DNA from: Amycolatopsis anabasis
Lineage (GTDB): Bacteria; Actinomycetota; Actinomycetes; Mycobacteriales; Pseudonocardiaceae
Direction of reading: 5' to 3'
Length of the DNA stretch: 64,000 nt
Assembly (NCBI RefSeq): GCF_009765355.1
Contig: NZ_VTHK01000027.1
Span: forward strand, 62,001-126,000
Shown here: one piece after another, positions 1 through 9,400 of the stretch
How positions within the stretch are numbered: the first letter of the stretch is position 1
How the letters are laid out: every line of letters begins with the position of its first letter
The notes under the pieces: generated by a model
What the model was told of the DNA's origin: nothing
Seen by the model: only the letters and a program-made list of their open reading frames with translations
Database searches by the model: none
Translations under genes and position numbers: made by a program

Positions 1-1087
1 GTCCACGCCCGCGCAACTCGCCGAGGCGGCCCGGCTGTCCAGCCTCGCCGACGGCACGCCGGAAGGACGCAGCATCATCGAGCTGATCGTGACCGAGCAC
101 GGCCTGCCCGCCGAGGCGGGCGCGGACGAGCGGCTCGGCGAGTTCGTGCCGTTCGCGGCGCAGACCCGGATGAGCGGGATCGACCTCGGCGAGCGGCAGG
201 TCCGCAAGGGCGCCACCGGTTCGGTCCGCGACTGGGTGCGCGACCGGGGCGGTGAGTTCCCGGCGGAAACCGAACGGGTCGTCGACGAGATCAGCGGGCA
301 GGGCGGCACCCCGCTGGTGGTCGCCGAGGTGAACGGCGGCAAGGCGTTCGTGCGCGGCGTGATCCGGCTGTCGGACGTGGTGAAGCCCGGGATGCGGGAG
401 CGGTTCGTCGAACTGCGCGAGATGGGCATCAAAACGGTGATGATCACCGGTGACAACCCGCTGACCGCCAAGGCCATCGCCGAAGAGGCCGGGGTGGACG
501 ACTACCTCGCCGAGGCCAAACCGGAAGACAAGATGGCCCTGATCCGCAAGGAGCAGGAGGGCGGCCGCCTGGTCGCGATGACCGGGGACGGCACCAACGA
601 CGCCCCGGCGCTGGCCCAGTCCGACGTGGGCGTGGCGATGAACACCGGCACCTCGGCGGCCAAAGAGGCCGGGAACATGGTGGACCTCGACTCCAACCCG
701 ACGAAGCTGATCGAGATCGTGGAGATCGGCAAGCAGCTGCTGATCACCCGCGGCGCGCTGACCACGTTCAGCGTGGCCAACGACCTCGCGAAGTACTTCG
801 CGATCCTGCCGGCCATGTTCATGGCGATCTACCCGCAGCTCGCGGGCCTGAACATCATGCACCTGGCCACGCCGAAGTCGGCGATCCTGTCCGCGGTGAT
901 CTTCAACGCGCTGATCATCGTGGCGCTGATCCCGCTGGCCCTGCGCGGGGTCCGGTACAAGCCGTCGACCGCGTCCTCGCTGCTGCGCCGGAACCTGCTG
1001 CTCTACGGGCTGGGCGGGATCGTCACCCCGTTCGCCGGGATCTGGCTGATCGACCTCCTCATCCGTCTCATTCCGGGAATCGGGTAA
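1..1087 (+). CDS. kdpB: KdpB, potassium-transporting P-type ATPase catalytic subunit (3' part only)
   Basis: This is the C-terminal half of the ATP-hydrolysing subunit of the high-affinity KdpFABC potassium pump of the inner membrane. The frame is open from the first bases, so the true start lies upstream of the window. Visible landmarks are the P-type ATPase hinge motif [11 protein letters not shown] near bases 580-615, the preceding [20 protein letters not shown] segment of the P-domain, and hydrophobic C-terminal helices. The aspartyl-phosphorylation motif would be upstream and is not seen. kdpC follows after 5 bases and then kdpD and kdpE, the usual actinobacterial order. Confident from motif and context. 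Confidence 0.96.
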   Translation, partial: STPAQLAEAARLSSLADGTPEGRSIIELIVTEHGLPAEAGADERLGEFVPFAAQTRMSGIDLGERQVRKGATGSVRDWVRDRGGEFPAETERVVDEISGQGGTPLVVAEVNGGKAFVRGVIRLSDVVKPGMRERFVELREMGIKTVMITGDNPLTAKAIAEEAGVDDYLAEAKPEDKMALIRKEQEGGRLVAMTGDGTNDAPALAQSDVGVAMNTGTSAAKEAGNMVDLDSNPTKLIEIVEIGKQLLITRGALTTFSVANDLAKYFAILPAMFMAIYPQLAGLNIMHLATPKSAILSAVIFNALIIVALIPLALRGVRYKPSTASSLLRRNLLLYGLGGIVTPFAGIWLIDLLIRLIPGIG

Positions 1088-1092
1088 CTGAC

Positions 1093-1701
1093 ATGAAAGC
1101 CTTCTTGAAGCAAACCGGCGCGGGCGTGCGGGTGCTGCTGGTCTTCACCGTGCTGCTCGGGGTGATCTACCCGCTCGGGGTGTGGGCGGTGTCCCGGGTC
1201 CCCGGGCTGCGGGCCAACGCCGAGGGTTCGGTCGTCGAACAGAACGGGCAGGCGGTCGGGTCCTCGCTGATCGGGATCGACCCGGTCGCCGCGGACCCGG
1301 CGCACGACCCGTGGTTCCACAACCGCCCGTCGGCCGGTTCCGAGAACCCGCTCGGACCGGGCGACCCGTCCAGTTCGGGTGCGTCGAACAAGGGCGCCTA
1401 CAACGAGGACCTGATCGCGGCGATCAAGGAACGCAGGGACCTGATCGCCCAGCGCGAAGGCGTGTCCCCGGACCGGGTGCCCGCCGACGCGGTGACCGCG
1501 TCCGGGTCCGGTTTGGACCCGGCGATCAGCGCGGAGTACGCCGAGCTGCAGATCCCGCGGGTCGCCCGCGTCACCGGGCTGCCCGAGGCGAAGGTGCGGC
1601 AGCTCGTCAACGAACACACCAGCGGTGCCGGGGTCGGCATCCCCGGGGTGAACGTTCTCGAGCTCAACCTCGCCGTCCGGGCCGCGGCCCCTGGCAGGTG
1701 A
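1093..1701 (+). CDS. kdpC: KdpC, potassium-transporting ATPase subunit C
   Basis: Small accessory subunit of the Kdp complex, 202 residues, close to the family's usual length. One N-terminal membrane helix (about residues 12-34) is followed by a periplasmic domain with the family motifs GSSLIG, WFHNRPSAG and a C-terminal LNLAVR stretch. In the family KdpC sits beside the KdpA pore and raises affinity for ATP. The ATG lies 5 bases after the kdpB stop, so the genes are probably translationally coupled. The stop codon overlaps an in-frame GTG that could be an alternative kdpD start. Confidence 0.96.
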   Translation: MKAFLKQTGAGVRVLLVFTVLLGVIYPLGVWAVSRVPGLRANAEGSVVEQNGQAVGSSLIGIDPVAADPAHDPWFHNRPSAGSENPLGPGDPSSSGASNKGAYNEDLIAAIKERRDLIAQREGVSPDRVPADAVTASGSGLDPAISAEYAELQIPRVARVTGLPEAKVRQLVNEHTSGAGVGIPGVNVLELNLAVRAAAPGR

Positions 1702-1730
1702 CCGGAACGGAAAGGGAGCAGACTGGCGGC

Positions 1731-4337
1731 GTGGACCAGCAAGACCAGGCCGGAGAGCGCGGGCCGGGCAAGCCGCGCCGGGGAGAACTGCGGATCTACC
1801 TCGGCGCGGCGCCCGGCGTCGGCAAGACGTTCGCGATGCTCGGCGAGGCGCGGCGGCGCCTCGACCGCGGCACCGACGTGGTGGCCGGGCTGGTGGAGAC
1901 GCACGGGCGGAAGAAGACCGCGGATCTGCTCGAGGGCCTGGAGATCGTGCCCCGGCGGCACGTCTTCCACCGCGGGCACGAGTTCACCGAGATGGACGTC
2001 GACGCGCTGCTCGCGCGCAAGCCCGAGGTGGCCGTGGTGGACGAGCTCGCGCACACCAACATTCCCGGCTCCCGCAACGAGAAGCGCTGGCAGGACGTGG
2101 AGGAGCTGCTGGACGCGGGGATCGACGTCCTGTCCACGGTGAACGTCCAGCACCTGCAGAGCCTGAACGACGTGGTCGAGCGGATCACCGGGGTCGCGCA
2201 GCAGGAGACCGTGCCGGACGAGGTGGTGCGCCGCGCCGAACAGGTCGAGCTGGTGGACATCACCCCGGAGGCGCTGCGCCGGCGGCTGGCGCACGGCAAC
2301 GTCTACCCGGCCGAACGCATCGACGCCGCGCTGGGCAACTACTTCCGGCCCGGCAACCTGACCGCGTTGCGCGAGCTGGCCCTGCTGTGGGTGGCCGACC
2401 AGGTCGACGTGGCGCTGCAGCGGTACCGCGAGGAGAAGCGGATCACCGACACCTGGGAGGCCCGCGAACGCGTGGTCGTGGCGATCACTGGCGGGCCGGA
2501 GAGTGAGACGCTGATCCGCCGGGCCCGCCGGATCGCCGCGCGGGCCGGGGCGGAACTGCTGGTGCTGCACATCCTGCGCGGGGACGGGCTCGCCGGGCTC
2601 GGGCCGACGGCGATCGGGAAGTACCGCAAGCTCGCCGAGGACGTCGGCGCGACCTTCCACACCGTGGTCGGCGACGACGTGCCGCAGGCGCTGCTGGACT
2701 TCGCGCGGGGCGTCAACGCCACCCAGCTGGTGCTGGGCACTTCCCGGCGCTCGCGGATCGCGCGGCTGTTCGACGAGGGCATCGGCGCGGCCGTGGTGCA
2801 GGACTCCGGCCCGATCGACGTCCACATGGTGACCCACGCGCAGGCGGGCGGGCGGCTGCGGGCCAAGCTCGGCCGCAGCTCGCTGCCGTGGGGCAGGCAG
2901 GTCCTCGGCTGGGCGATGGCGGTGGTCGTGCCCGCGATGGCGACGCTGATCGGCGTCCTGCTGCGCGACGAGCTCGACTTCTCCACCGACGTCGTGGACT
3001 ACTTCCTGGCCACGGTGATCGTGGCGCTCATCGGCGGGCTCGGGCCCGCGCTGCTGGCCTCCTTCCTGTCCGCGGGGCTGCTGAACTTCTTCTTCACCGA
3101 GCCGTTCTACACGCTCACCGTGCACGCCCAGACCAACGTGATCACGTTGATCGCCATGGTGATCGTGGGCGTGCTGGTGGCGCTGGTGGTGGACACCGCG
3201 GCGCGCCGGGCGACCCAGGCCGCGCAGGCGCGCACCGAGGCGTCCCTGCTCGCCTCCTACGCCCGGACGGTGCTCACCCACGCCAAACCGGTGGAGCGCC
3301 TGCTGGAGAAGGTCCGGGAGAACTTCGGGCTGACTTCGGTGGCGTTGCTGGAAAAGCGGGACGCCAAGTGGAAGCGGGTGGCCAAGGTCGGGGAGAACCC
3401 GTGCGCCGGGCCGGCCGAGGCGGACGTGGACGTGCCGGTGACCGCCGACGTCCACCTCGCGCTGCGCGGCCGGGCGCTGGACGCCGGTGACCGCCGGGTG
3501 CTCGAGGCCGCCGCCGGGCAGGCGCTGCTCGCCCTGCGCCAGCAGCGGATGGCGGCGGCGACGGCCCGTGCCGAGCGCAAGGCCGAGGCAACCGAACTGC
3601 GCACGGCGTTGCTGTCCGCGCTCGGGCACGATCTGCGCACCCCGCTCACCTCGATCAAGGCGGCCATCGGCAGCCTGCGCGCCCAGGACATCGAGCTGTC
3701 ACCGGAGGACACCGAGGAGCTGCTGCTCACCGCGGAGGAGTCGGCCGATCGGCTGGCCGATCTGGTGGACAACCTGCTCGACTCGTCCCGGCTGGCCACC
3801 GGCGCGGTGCGGCCGCATCTGCGCCCGGTCGGCTACGACGAGGTCGTGGCGCACGCACTGGCCAATGTGGACGGTTCGAAATCGGTGCAGGTCAAGGTGG
3901 ACGAGCATCTGCCCGCGGTGTTCGCCGATCCGGGCCTGCTCGAGCGCGTGGTGGCGAACGTGCTGGACAACGCGCTGCGGCACGGGGCCCGGGCCACCCG
4001 GCCGGTGTCCGCCCGCGCCAGCACGCACGCCGAGCACGTCGAACTGCGGATCATCGACCACGGACCCGGCCTCAAGAAGGGCGGGGCGGAGGCCGCCTTC
4101 GCGCCGTTCCAGCGGCTCGGGGACCGGGACGCGACCCCGGGCATCGGCCTCGGGCTGTCCGTGGCGAAGGGGTTCACCGAGGCGATGGGCGGCACCATCC
4201 GGGCGGAGGACACGCCTGGCGGCGGGCTCACCGTGGTGATCTCCTTACCGGCGTACCGGGGGCAGGAGAACGGCGTCCGGCTCACCGACTTGGATGAGCT
4301 CGAGCTGGACGAGGAGAGTGGGGAGCAAGTTCCATGA
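1731..4337 (+). CDS. kdpD: KdpD, osmosensitive K+ channel sensor histidine kinase
   Basis: Membrane sensor kinase that controls kdp expression when potassium or turgor is low. Domains in order: N-terminal KdpD domain with Walker A GAAPGVGKT (about residues 25-33) and DELAHTN; a universal-stress-like domain; a cluster of membrane helices (about 390-485, including FFFTEPFYTL); a GAF-like linker; the histidine box GHDLRTPLTS with His near residue 633; and a HATPase domain (NALRHG, DHGPGL, GLGLSVAKG). I chose GTG 1731 because AAGGGAG lies about 12 bases upstream. GTG 1698, overlapping the kdpC stop, is the alternative. The stop overlaps kdpE as ATGA. A rare TTA leucine codon lies at 4245-4247. 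Confidence 0.96.
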   Translation: MDQQDQAGERGPGKPRRGELRIYLGAAPGVGKTFAMLGEARRRLDRGTDVVAGLVETHGRKKTADLLEGLEIVPRRHVFHRGHEFTEMDVDALLARKPEVAVVDELAHTNIPGSRNEKRWQDVEELLDAGIDVLSTVNVQHLQSLNDVVERITGVAQQETVPDEVVRRAEQVELVDITPEALRRRLAHGNVYPAERIDAALGNYFRPGNLTALRELALLWVADQVDVALQRYREEKRITDTWEARERVVVAITGGPESETLIRRARRIAARAGAELLVLHILRGDGLAGLGPTAIGKYRKLAEDVGATFHTVVGDDVPQALLDFARGVNATQLVLGTSRRSRIARLFDEGIGAAVVQDSGPIDVHMVTHAQAGGRLRAKLGRSSLPWGRQVLGWAMAVVVPAMATLIGVLLRDELDFSTDVVDYFLATVIVALIGGLGPALLASFLSAGLLNFFFTEPFYTLTVHAQTNVITLIAMVIVGVLVALVVDTAARRATQAAQARTEASLLASYARTVLTHAKPVERLLEKVRENFGLTSVALLEKRDAKWKRVAKVGENPCAGPAEADVDVPVTADVHLALRGRALDAGDRRVLEAAAGQALLALRQQRMAAATARAERKAEATELRTALLSALGHDLRTPLTSIKAAIGSLRAQDIELSPEDTEELLLTAEESADRLADLVDNLLDSSRLATGAVRPHLRPVGYDEVVAHALANVDGSKSVQVKVDEHLPAVFADPGLLERVVANVLDNALRHGARATRPVSARASTHAEHVELRIIDHGPGLKKGGAEAAFAPFQRLGDRDATPGIGLGLSVAKGFTEAMGGTIRAEDTPGGGLTVVISLPAYRGQENGVRLTDLDELELDEESGEQVP

Positions 4338-5053
4338 CTGCGGCGAAGGCGGACAACGGGCAGGCGAGATCCGGCACGGTGCTGGTGATCGACGACGAAC
4401 CGCAGATCGTGCGCGCGTTGCGGATCAACCTGTCGGCGCGGGGGTACAAGGTGATCACCGCCCACGACGGGACCGCGGCGCTGCGCGCGGTGGCCGAGAC
4501 CAAACCGGACGTGGTGGTGCTCGACCTCGGCCTGCCCGATATGGACGGCAACGACGTGATCGCCGGGCTGCGCGGCTGGACCACCGTGCCGATCATCGTG
4601 CTGTCGGCGCGCGGCGACTCCTCGGACAAGGTGCAGGCGCTCGACGCGGGGGCCGACGACTACGTCACCAAACCGTTCGGCATGGACGAACTGCTGGCGC
4701 GGCTGCGGGCGGCGGTGCGGCGGTCCTCGGTGTCCAAAGCGGACGATGCCGAGGCGGTCGTGGAGACCGAGGCGTTCACCATCGACCTCGCGGCGAAGAA
4801 GGTGCACCGCGACGGCGCCGAGGTGCACCTCACCAAGACCGAATGGGGAGTGCTGGAACTGCTGGTGCGCAACCGCGGGCGGCTGGTCGCGCAGAAGCAG
4901 ATCCTGCACGAGGTGTGGGGGCCGTCCTACGAGACCGAATCGCACTACCTGCGGGTCTACCTGGCGCAGCTGCGCCGCAAACTGGAACCGGAACCCTCGC
5001 GGCCGCGGCACCTGCTCACCGAACCGGGAATGGGCTACCGCTTCGAAGCCTAG
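4334..5053 (+). CDS. kdpE: KdpE, OmpR-type response regulator
   Basis: DNA-binding partner of KdpD, 239 residues. The receiver domain shows the acidic pair IDDE (about 19-22), the phosphoacceptor Asp64 in VVLDLGLPD and the switch lysine in TKPFG. The C-terminal winged helix has the OmpR/PhoB pattern LTKTEWGVLELLVRN and the closing GMGYRFE. Its start overlaps the kdpD stop (ATGA), so sensor and regulator are coupled. Its 3' end overlaps by 4 bases the stop of the gene on the opposite strand. Confidence 0.96.
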   Translation: MTAAKADNGQARSGTVLVIDDEPQIVRALRINLSARGYKVITAHDGTAALRAVAETKPDVVVLDLGLPDMDGNDVIAGLRGWTTVPIIVLSARGDSSDKVQALDAGADDYVTKPFGMDELLARLRAAVRRSSVSKADDAEAVVETEAFTIDLAAKKVHRDGAEVHLTKTEWGVLELLVRNRGRLVAQKQILHEVWGPSYETESHYLRVYLAQLRRKLEPEPSRPRHLLTEPGMGYRFEA

Positions 5054-5661
5054 TTTCCGCTGCTGGACGTCCCGCTGCCCGAACTGCCGGGGGACGACGT
5101 GCCGCCGGTGGACGAGGACGGGTCGGACGGCGACGGGTCGGTGGTCGTCGTCGGCGACGGCGGGGTCCAGGTCGGGGTGGGCTTGGACGAAGACGGCGGC
5201 GTCGTGGGATGCGTTCCGGTCGGCGTGCCGGGGCCGGTGCCCGGCGGCAGTTGCGTGCCCGGCTGGCCCGGCCCCGGGTGCGCCGGCGGGGGCGTCACCA
5301 CGCTGGTGGTCGGCTTGCCGTCCGGGCCGACGCTGACCACGGTGGTCGGCGCGGCCGGGGACGAGGGGATCGGGCCCGCCACCGCGACCCCGCTGACGGT
5401 GATCGGCGCCTGGCCGGGCACGGCGTTGCCCGGGACGACCTGGGCGCCGGGCGCCTGGCCCGGGTGCGGCTGGCCCGCGGCCGGACCGGCGGCGTCGGAG
5501 GGAGAAGGACTGGCGAGCTCGGCGATCGCACCGAAGGCGGTGGCGAGCACGAGCCCGCTCGCGGCGAGCATCACGTAGCCGGTGCGGTGCAGCCGGCCGC
5601 TGGATACCCGCGGCGGCGCGTCCTCGGCTCTTTTGCCCGGTCGTGACCCCGGTTGGGTCAT
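5050..5661 (-). CDS. Membrane-anchored Pro/Ser/Thr-rich protein, function unknown
   Basis: A 203-residue protein of unknown function. A basic N-terminus of about 27 residues precedes one hydrophobic helix (about 28-48, GYVMLAASGLVLATAFGAIA). About 150 residues of low-complexity Pro, Ser, Thr and Gly follow, ending in SSSTGGTSSPGSSG-like runs. This looks like a single-pass protein with an extended extracytoplasmic tail, perhaps crossing the cell wall. The ATG has a good ribosome site (GAGGAG, 6 bases away). It converges on kdpE with a 4-base stop overlap. No enzyme motif is visible. Confidence 0.7.
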   Translation of the reverse strand: MTQPGSRPGKRAEDAPPRVSSGRLHRTGYVMLAASGLVLATAFGAIAELASPSPSDAAGPAAGQPHPGQAPGAQVVPGNAVPGQAPITVSGVAVAGPIPSSPAAPTTVVSVGPDGKPTTSVVTPPPAHPGPGQPGTQLPPGTGPGTPTGTHPTTPPSSSKPTPTWTPPSPTTTTDPSPSDPSSSTGGTSSPGSSGSGTSSSGN

Positions 5662-5817
5662 ACTTGCTCCTCGGTTGGCACTGATCGGCCTGGAAGCACC
5701 CGAGCGTGTTAGCCCGGGCGGTGGACCCCGGCGGGGACCGTACCACCGTCCGTCACCTGCTCGCGAACGTGCCGGTGCGGTCGGTTAACTGTGCGCAGTC
5801 GCCGCCCGGACGGCACT

Positions 5818-6114
5818 ATGACGATCGTGAGTGAAGAAGACAACACCGTACGACTCACCGCGTGGGTGCACGGCCAGGTGCAGGGCGTGGGATTCCGCTG
5901 GTGGACCCGCAGCCGCGCGCTGGAACTCGGACTGGCGGGAAGCGCGGGGAATCTGCCGGACGGGCGTGTCGAGGTGGTTGCGGAGGGTGCTCAAGACAAC
6001 TGTGAGCGTCTGCTCGAGGCCCTCAAGTCCGGCAAGTCACCCGGACGTGTGGATCACGTCGTGCACCGCTTCTCTCCGGCACGCGGCGGCCTCGTCGGCT
6101 TCGTCGAGCGCTGA
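5818..6114 (+). CDS. acyP: Acylphosphatase
   Basis: Small enzyme (98 residues) that hydrolyses acyl phosphates such as acetyl or carbamoyl phosphate. It shows the family signature [11 protein letters not shown] with the phosphate-binding arginine, and [11 protein letters not shown] with the catalytic-type asparagine. In actinobacteria acyP commonly sits just before smc, as here. The ATG at 5818 gives a normal length; a GTG at 5827 is a plausible alternative, and no strong ribosome site separates them. Confidence 0.92.
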   Translation: MTIVSEEDNTVRLTAWVHGQVQGVGFRWWTRSRALELGLAGSAGNLPDGRVEVVAEGAQDNCERLLEALKSGKSPGRVDHVVHRFSPARGGLVGFVER

Positions 6115-6147
6115 CGCCGGGGCCCTTGCACACGGGAGGGGCCGAGT

Positions 6148-6207
6148 GCTGGGGGTCGTGAGTGCTTGGACCGGTTCTAACCGGCCTGAACCCTCACGAC
6201 CCCCAGC
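6148..6207. repeat. Inverted repeat, 15-bp perfect arms, dispersed family
   Basis: In the 350-base gap between acyP and smc, arm 6148-6162 (gctgggggtcgtgag) is perfectly complementary to 6193-6207. The 30-base loop carries GACCGGTT-N4-CCGGCC. The same 33-base framework, GGTCGTGAGTG-N4-GACCGGTT-N4-CCGGCC, recurs at 34928-34960, so this is a copy of a dispersed intergenic element. It may also terminate acyP transcription. Confidence 0.75.
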
Positions 6208-6232
6208 AGCAGGCCCCACTTCCCGGTAGCGG

Positions 6233-6317
6233 CGGCAGGAAGGGACCTTCACTCACGTCTGGCCGTAGTAAAGGTCCCACGCTCCCGTTCAACCGGAGTG
6301 AAGGTCCCTTCCTGCCG
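6233..6317. repeat. Long inverted repeat, 22-bp perfect arms, upstream of smc
   Basis: Bases 6233-6254 and 6296-6317 are perfect reverse complements (22 bp) around a 41-base loop. The loop contains a partial third copy (aaaggtccca, 6280-6289). With the repeat at 6148 it fills most of the acyP-smc gap. No coding frame with codon bias is seen. It could act as a terminator or a mobile intergenic repeat. The smc promoter should lie at about 6320-6450. Confidence 0.75.
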
Positions 6318-6464
6318 GTACCGTGCGCTGGTGCAGGTGAGACCGGTGTGACGAGTGTGGCGAGGCACGCGGGGAGATGGCCCGCGTCCCACGGTTCGTA
6401 ACGCGGCCTGGGTAAACTCTGCCGACTGGCAACCAAGTCCCGGCATCGGAGGGTTCGCGCCAAC

Positions 6465-9400
6465 GTGCACCTGAAAAGCCTGACGCTCAAGGGCTTCAAG
6501 TCCTTCGCCTCGGCCACCACCTTGCGCTTCGAGCCGGGGATCACCTGCGTCGTCGGGCCGAACGGCTCCGGCAAGTCCAACGTTCTCGACGCGTTGCGCT
6601 GGGTCATGGGCACACAGGGCGCCAAGGACCTGCGCGGCGGCAAGATGGAGGACGTCATCTTCGCCGGCACCGCGGGCCGCGCCCCGCTCGGCCGCGCCGA
6701 GGTGACCCTGACCATCGACAACACCGACGGCGCGCTGCCCATCGACTACACCGAGGTCTCCATCACCCGCCGGATGTTCCGCGACGGTGCGAGCGAGTAC
6801 GAGATCAACGGCAGCACCTGCCGGTTGATGGACGTGCAGGAACTGCTGTCCGACTCCGGTATCGGCCGCGAGATGCACGTGATCGTCGGGCAGGGCCAGC
6901 TCTCCCAGATCCTGGAGTCCAAACCCGAGGAGCGCCGCGGTTTCATCGAAGAGGCCGCCGGGGTCCTCAAGCACCGCAAGCGCAAGGAAAAGGCCCTGCG
7001 CAAGCTGACCGCGATGCAGGGCAACCTGGACCGCCTCGGCGACCTCACCACCGAGCTGCGCCGCCAGCTCAAACCGCTGGGCAAGCAGGCCGAGATCGCC
7101 CGCAAGGCCCAGGCCGTGCAGTCCGAGCTGCGCGACTCCCGCCTGCGCCTGCTCGCCGACGACCTGGTCACCCAACGCGCCGACCTGCAGAAGGAAGAAG
7201 CGGACGAGAAGGCCGCCCGCGCCCGGCGCAGCGAGGTCGAGCAGGCCCTCGAGGTGGTGACCGCCGAGCAGACCACGCTGGAGGAGCAGCTCGCCGAGGA
7301 CGCGCCGCGCCTGGCCGCCGCGCAGGACACCTGGTACAAGCTGTCCGCGCTGGCCGAGCGGCTGCGCGGGACCGTCCGGCTCGCGGTGGAACGCCAGCGC
7401 CACCTCACCGCCGAGGTGCAGGCGCCGACCGGCGGCCGCGATCCCGAGGAACTCCTGGCCGAGGCCGAGCAGGTCGCCGAACGCGAGGAAGAGCTGAACG
7501 AGGCCGTCGCGGTGGCCCGGTCGACGCTGTCGGAGACCGTGCAGCGCCGCGAACAGCTCGAACACGCCGTGCAGGCCGCTGAGCGCGCGCATATGGCCGC
7601 GGTCCGCGCGATCGCCGACCGGCGCGAGGGCCTGGCGAAGCTCACCGGCCAGGTGGAAGCGCTGCGCAGCAAGAACGGCGCCACCTCCGACGAGATCGAC
7701 CGCCTCACCGTCGGCATCGACGAGGCCGCCGAGCGCGCCGAGATCGCGGCCGAGGAACTCGAGCAGGCCCGCGCCGAGGGCGGGGTCGAGGAATCCGACG
7801 ACGCCGACCTCCAGGTCCGCCACGATCGCGCGGTCGAGGCCAACAACGCGGCCAAGGCCCGGGTCGAGGAACTGGTCAAGGCCGAACGCACCGCCGAGCG
7901 CGAGATCGCGTCGGAGAAGGCCCGGGTCGACGCCCTGTCCATGGGCCTCAAGCGCAAGGACGGCGCGGGCGCGCTGCTCGGCGCCTCCGACGAACTGCCC
8001 GGACTGCTCGGTTCGGTCGCCGCGCTGCTGACCGTCGAAGCGGGTTACGAGGTCGCGCTCGCCGCCGCCCTCGGCCCGGTCGCCGACGCGGTCGCGGTGC
8101 AGGGCGGGGAGGACGCGCTCGCCGCGTTGCGCTACCTCAAGAACAACGACTCCGGCCGCGCGGGCATCCTGCTCGGCGGGCAGGACCACTCGGCCGACAC
8201 CGCGGACTGGCCGAGCCTGCCGACCGGCGCCCGCTGGGCCCGCGAGGTCGTGTCGGCGCCCGAAACGCTGCGCCCCGCGGTGGAGCGCGCGCTGGACCGG
8301 GTCGCCGTGGTGGACACCCTGGAGACCGCCCGGCGGCTGGTCGCGGTGCACCCCGAGATCAGCACGGTCACCGCCGAGGGCGACGTGTTCGGCTCGCACT
8401 GGGCGGTCGGCGGCTCCGCGCGCAGCGAAAGCGTCATCGAGGTGCAGGCCGCCGTCGACGAGGCCCGCGACCGCATGCTCGCCGCGGAACGCGCCCTGGA
8501 GCGGACGACCGCCGAGTTGGAGGGCGCCCGCGCCGAGCAGCAGGCCCGCCGCGAGGAGGTCGGCCAGGCCAAGGACGCGCTCGGCGAAGCCAAGGTGCGC
8601 AAGGCGCGTTCCTCGGAGCGCCTCAGCCGGATGGAACAGGCCGCGCGTTCCGCGGAAGCCGACGTCGAGCGGCTGCGCAACCAGCGCGCCAAGGTCGAGC
8701 AGTCCCGCGAAGAAGCGCTCGCCAAGCTCGCCGAACTCGAGGAGCGGCTCACCGCGGTCGCCGAGCAGGACGTCGACGAGGACCCGGACACCACCGAACG
8801 CGATCAGGCCGCCGACGAACTCGCCGTGGTCCGCCAGGAGGAGGTCGAAGCGCGCCTGGCCCTGCGCACCGCGGAGGAGCGGGCGCGCGGCATCGCCGGA
8901 AAGGCCGATTCGCTGCGCCGCGCCGCGCACGCCGAGCAGCAGGCCCGCGAACGCGCCGAGAAGGCCCGGCTCGCCCGCGCCCGGGGCGCCGAGATCGCCA
9001 CCGCCGTGGTCGAGGGCGGCGAGCTGGCCCTGGAACGGATCGAGGTTTCGGTGCAGCGCGCGGCTGCCGAGCGCGACACCGTGCAGGCCGCGCGCGCGGA
9101 CCGCGAGCAGGCGCTGGCCCAGGTCCGCAACCGGGTGCGCGAACTGGCCGGTGAACTGGAGAAGCTGACCGACGCGGTGCACCGCGACGAGGTGCTGCGG
9201 GCCGAGCAGCGGCTGCGCCTGGAACAGCTGGAAACCAAGATCGCCGAGGACTTCGGGATCGGCCTGGAGGACCTGGTCAACGAGTACGGGCCGCACGTCC
9301 CGGTGCCGCCGAGCGCCGGGGAGATGGCCGAGTACGAGGAGGCCAAGGAACGCGGCGAGGCGGTCACCCCGCCGCCGCCCATGCCGTACGACCGCGACAC

